A stretch of 64,000 nucleotides of DNA, taken from contig NZ_CP036261.1 in NCBI RefSeq assembly GCF_007741475.1, positions 2,046,001 to 2,110,000 of the forward strand. The letters are read 5' to 3'. Position 1 is the first letter of the stretch. Each line of letters begins with the position of its first letter. Source of the stretch: Rosistilla ulvae. Lineage in GTDB: Bacteria > Planctomycetota > Planctomycetia > Pirellulales > Pirellulaceae. The notes under the pieces are model-generated. The model was not told the origin of the DNA, did no database searches, and saw nothing but the letters and a program-made list of their open reading frames with translations. A program made the position numbers and the translations under genes. This document shows positions 61,974-64,000 of the stretch, in pieces.

Positions 61974-62188
61974 CGTTTAACCGCGCCGGCAACGCCCCGC
62001 GCGTCCATCGCCGTTCCAACGCGCGGCCCGTTGGGCACGCGGTTAAACGAAGCAGCGTGCTGGCGCTATCCTTTAGCCGCGCCGGCAACGCCCCACGTGC
62101 TGGAGTCGAGGCTTCAGCCGACTGCCGCAATGATTCGTCCGAGTGCCCGGTACAACAAGGATCGATCGGCTGAAGCCTCGACTCCAGC
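61974..62188. repeat. Cluster of inverted and direct repeats
   Basis: CGTTTAACCGCG (61974-61985) and CGCGGTTAAACG (62038-62049) form a 12-bp inverted repeat. A 23-nt direct repeat (61976-61998 and 62072-62094, one mismatch) shares the core CCGCGCCGGCAACGCCCC. A perfect 23-bp inverted repeat (62099-62121 with 62166-62188) has a 44-nt spacer. The whole fills the gap after the D-2-hydroxyacid dehydrogenase and looks like nested dispersed repeat units. The rest of the gap to 62323 holds only the CBS gene's leader, with AGGAG about 10 nt before its ATG. Confidence 0.7.
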
Positions 62189-62323
62189 GTTTGGTCCTGC
62201 CTTCTTGCGATTTATATCACAAGCAAACCTCGTCAAACACGCTCTTTTTTGTTTGACCGGGCCTCTGCAACTTCGCTACGTTCGTGGTTGGGGTTTCTTT
62301 TCTTCGCAGAGGAGTTTGACGCT

Positions 62324-63253
62324 ATGTTTCTCGTGCCCAAAACGACTTGTGCCGCAGATGTGATGCAAACTCGGCTGACCACGGTTGGCCCCGCGGTTCA
62401 CTTTTCCAATGCCGTCGCGATGTTGGTTCGCCGTGCTGTGTCGGGACTTCCCATCGTTGAAGCCGACGGAACCTATTTAGGTATGTTCTCGGAGAAGTGT
62501 TGTCTGCGAATCGTTCAAGACTGTCCTGCGCTGCGCGATACCGTGGGAACGCCGCCGTTGCTCGCCAGCGATGCCATGGCGACTCGTTTGCTGTTGCTGC
62601 ACGAAGAGGATGACGTCTTCGATGGCATCGAACAATTGTTATCGCACCGCGTCTCGGGAGCTCCCGTCTTAAACCGCAACGAACAGTTTATCGGGATCTT
62701 CTCGGAAAAGACGAGCGTTAGCGTGCTGATTCAGTCGGTCTTCGAAAACTTGCCTTCGACGCAGATCGGTCCGTTTGTCAATCGCGACCGCGGTCGGATC
62801 GTCGAGGAAACGACGCCGTTGTCAAAGATCGTCGAGACATTTGTGAAGACCGATTTCCGACGTCTGCCGGTGCTGCGTGGAGGGCATGTCGTCGGTCAAG
62901 TGTCGCGCCGCGATGTGATCAAACATCCAAAGATCAATCGTTGGATCGGTCACTTGTCGGACCATCCCCATCCCAATCGGGCGCGCGATGTCGATTACAA
63001 CGTTCTCGCGTTCGCTGACACGACAGCCAATACGATCGGCCCGGACCTGGACTTGTTGTCGATCTTGGGGCTGTTTCTGAGCACGCCCTACCGGCGGTTG
63101 CCGGTCTTGGAGAATGGACGCCTGGTCGGCCAGATCAGCCGTCGCGACGTGCTGCAGAAAGTGATCGATGAAACGAAACAGGTACCCGCCGAACCGCATG
63201 GCACTTCGCTTTACCTGAGCGCACTGGGAGGGGAGTTTCCCAGCTTTGGATAG
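62324..63253 (+). CDS. Protein with four CBS domains
   Basis: The ATG at 62324, about 10 nt after AGGAG, gives 309 residues. Four CBS-type repeats are visible. They are ADVMQTRLTTVGPAV...GLPIVEADGTYLGMFSEK, DAMATRLLLLHEEDD...GAPVLNRNEQFIGIFSEK, FVNRDRGRIVEETTPL...RRLPVLRGGHVVGQVSRRD, and NVLAFADTTANTIGP...RRLPVLENGRLVGQISRRD. Paired CBS domains usually bind adenosine nucleotides. No enzyme domain is fused. It may be a free regulatory protein; the partner is unknown. Confidence 0.9.
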   Translation: MFLVPKTTCAADVMQTRLTTVGPAVHFSNAVAMLVRRAVSGLPIVEADGTYLGMFSEKCCLRIVQDCPALRDTVGTPPLLASDAMATRLLLLHEEDDVFDGIEQLLSHRVSGAPVLNRNEQFIGIFSEKTSVSVLIQSVFENLPSTQIGPFVNRDRGRIVEETTPLSKIVETFVKTDFRRLPVLRGGHVVGQVSRRDVIKHPKINRWIGHLSDHPHPNRARDVDYNVLAFADTTANTIGPDLDLLSILGLFLSTPYRRLPVLENGRLVGQISRRDVLQKVIDETKQVPAEPHGTSLYLSALGGEFPSFG

Positions 63254-63274
63254 CCGCGAACCGGGCAGTTTCGA

Positions 63275-64000
63275 TCAGCCGTGAAGATTCGTATAAGCCA
63301 GATCAAACGTGTCAGCGACGGCTAGGTTCGTGACCGCCCCGCCGAGGATGTTTGCGGCATGGCGGATCGGTTCGATTTCACGAACCGCCGCCTCGGTCCC
63401 CTTATCAGCCAACGCGAGAACCCATGGCAGCGTTGCATTGCACAACGCGAAGGTGCTCGTTCGCCCGACGGCTCCCGGCATGTTGGAGACACAGTAGTGG
63501 ACGACTTCGTCGACGATAAACGTCGGTTCTTTATGCGTCGTTGGTCGACTGGTTTCCACGCAGCCGCCCTGATCGACGGCGACGTCGATGATCACGCTGC
63601 CCGGTTTCATAATCCGCAGGTCTTCGGCGTGAACCAAGTGAGGCGCTTTCGCGCCGGGAATCAATACCGCTCCGATCACCAGATCGGCTCTTTTCAGCTG
63701 CTCATGAATCGTATGCCGATCGCTGAACAACACGTTCACATTGGCTGGCATCACGTCGTCGAGATATCGCAAGCGCTCCAAGTTGACATCCAAGATCGCC
63801 ACGTCGGCTTGGAAACCAGCCGCGATCCGTGCCGCATTAGCTCCAACGATTCCGCCGCCCAAGACGGTGATGTGCGCCGGAGCAACTCCGGGAACGCCCC
63901 CCAACAAAATGCCTCGCCCCATCTGTGGCTTCTCCAAATACTTCGCTCCCTCCTGAACGCTCATTCGACCCGCCACCTCGCTCATCGGTGTCAGCAGGGA
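63275..64000 (-). CDS. ald: Alanine dehydrogenase, 3' part (cut by window edge)
   Basis: The reading frame runs off the right edge; 242 codons are visible, about the C-terminal two thirds of a roughly 370-residue enzyme. LLTPMSEVAGRMSVQEGAKYLEKP is the conserved ald hinge. ITVLGGGIVGANAARIAAGFQADVAILD is the NAD-binding motif. PGSVIIDVAVDQGGCVETS and the SNMPGAVGRTSTFALCNATLPW block confirm alanine dehydrogenase. It interconverts alanine and pyruvate + ammonia. The first internal ATG (63985) is not the start. Confidence 0.95.
   Translation of the reverse strand, partial: SLLTPMSEVAGRMSVQEGAKYLEKPQMGRGILLGGVPGVAPAHITVLGGGIVGANAARIAAGFQADVAILDVNLERLRYLDDVMPANVNVLFSDRHTIHEQLKRADLVIGAVLIPGAKAPHLVHAEDLRIMKPGSVIIDVAVDQGGCVETSRPTTHKEPTFIVDEVVHYCVSNMPGAVGRTSTFALCNATLPWVLALADKGTEAAVREIEPIRHAANILGGAVTNLAVADTFDLAYTNLHG

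Overview
The window looks like a chromosome segment from a marine-type planctomycete of the Pirellulales (Rhodopirellula/Roseimaritima-like). This is inferred from gene content, not from a database search. The pointers are a DUF1592/DUF1552 cytochrome-type gene pair, an oxidoreductase with a twin-arginine leader, several stand-alone ECF sigma factors, a DUF3467 protein, secreted PQQ-propeller and SGNH proteins, and GGCAGAC and CTGGAGTCGAGGC inverted-repeat elements. No tRNA, rRNA, CRISPR array, insertion sequence or prophage was recognised.

Layout. (1) 1-13.3 kb: a type VI secretion (T6SS) locus in two divergent arms, tssL-tssM-like-tssH on the minus strand and tssA-B-C-hcp-E-F-G on the plus strand. 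The TssM-like protein ends just after its third membrane helix and has a degenerate P-loop, and no TssJ, TssK, VgrG or PAAR gene is visible. hcp is bracketed by strong hairpins. (2) 13.3-19.2 kb: DUF1552, DUF1592 and Gfo/Idh/MocA genes and a DUF3467 gene. (3) 19.6-27.3 kb: a compact set of three membrane-fusion (HlyD-like) proteins, one fused to a PqqD-like and M50 metalloprotease module and one to two GAF domains, with a divergent GAF-like gene and a transglutaminase. No ABC or RND pump is nearby. This is the best candidate for an undescribed system. (4) 27.7-31.2 kb: housekeeping rplY-pth-rpsF-ssb-rplI and a lone GroES-like gene.

(5) 31.2-45.1 kb: an ECF sigma factor plus a small FtsH-peptidase-like protein, diverging from a Wzx/Wzy-type exopolysaccharide cluster. 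The cluster holds an initiating sugar transferase, a WlbA/WlbB/WlbC-like trio predicted to make a 3-acetamido sugar nucleotide, a Wzc-like co-polymerase, a Wzy-like polymerase, a Wzx flippase and three glycosyltransferases. (6) 45.1-50 kb: yacG, a secreted protein, tsaE, a PQQ propeller, ispG and an SGNH hydrolase. (7) 50.4-58.6 kb: an acidic orphan protein, a four-gene translationally coupled ABC operon with a large periplasmic/membrane partner, then an ECF sigma factor coupled to a small membrane protein, and a membrane coiled-coil protein. (8) 58.6-64 kb: an apparently exported GIY-YIG protein, an AIM24/TIGR00266 protein, a D-2-hydroxyacid dehydrogenase, a repeat cluster, a four-CBS protein and the 3' part of alanine dehydrogenase, cut by the window edge.

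Functionally the region is rich in envelope-facing systems: T6SS, MFP/protease export, exopolysaccharide and ABC transport. Translational coupling by ATGA or GTGA overlaps is frequent and supports the proposed operons. All start choices, operators and terminators are read by eye.
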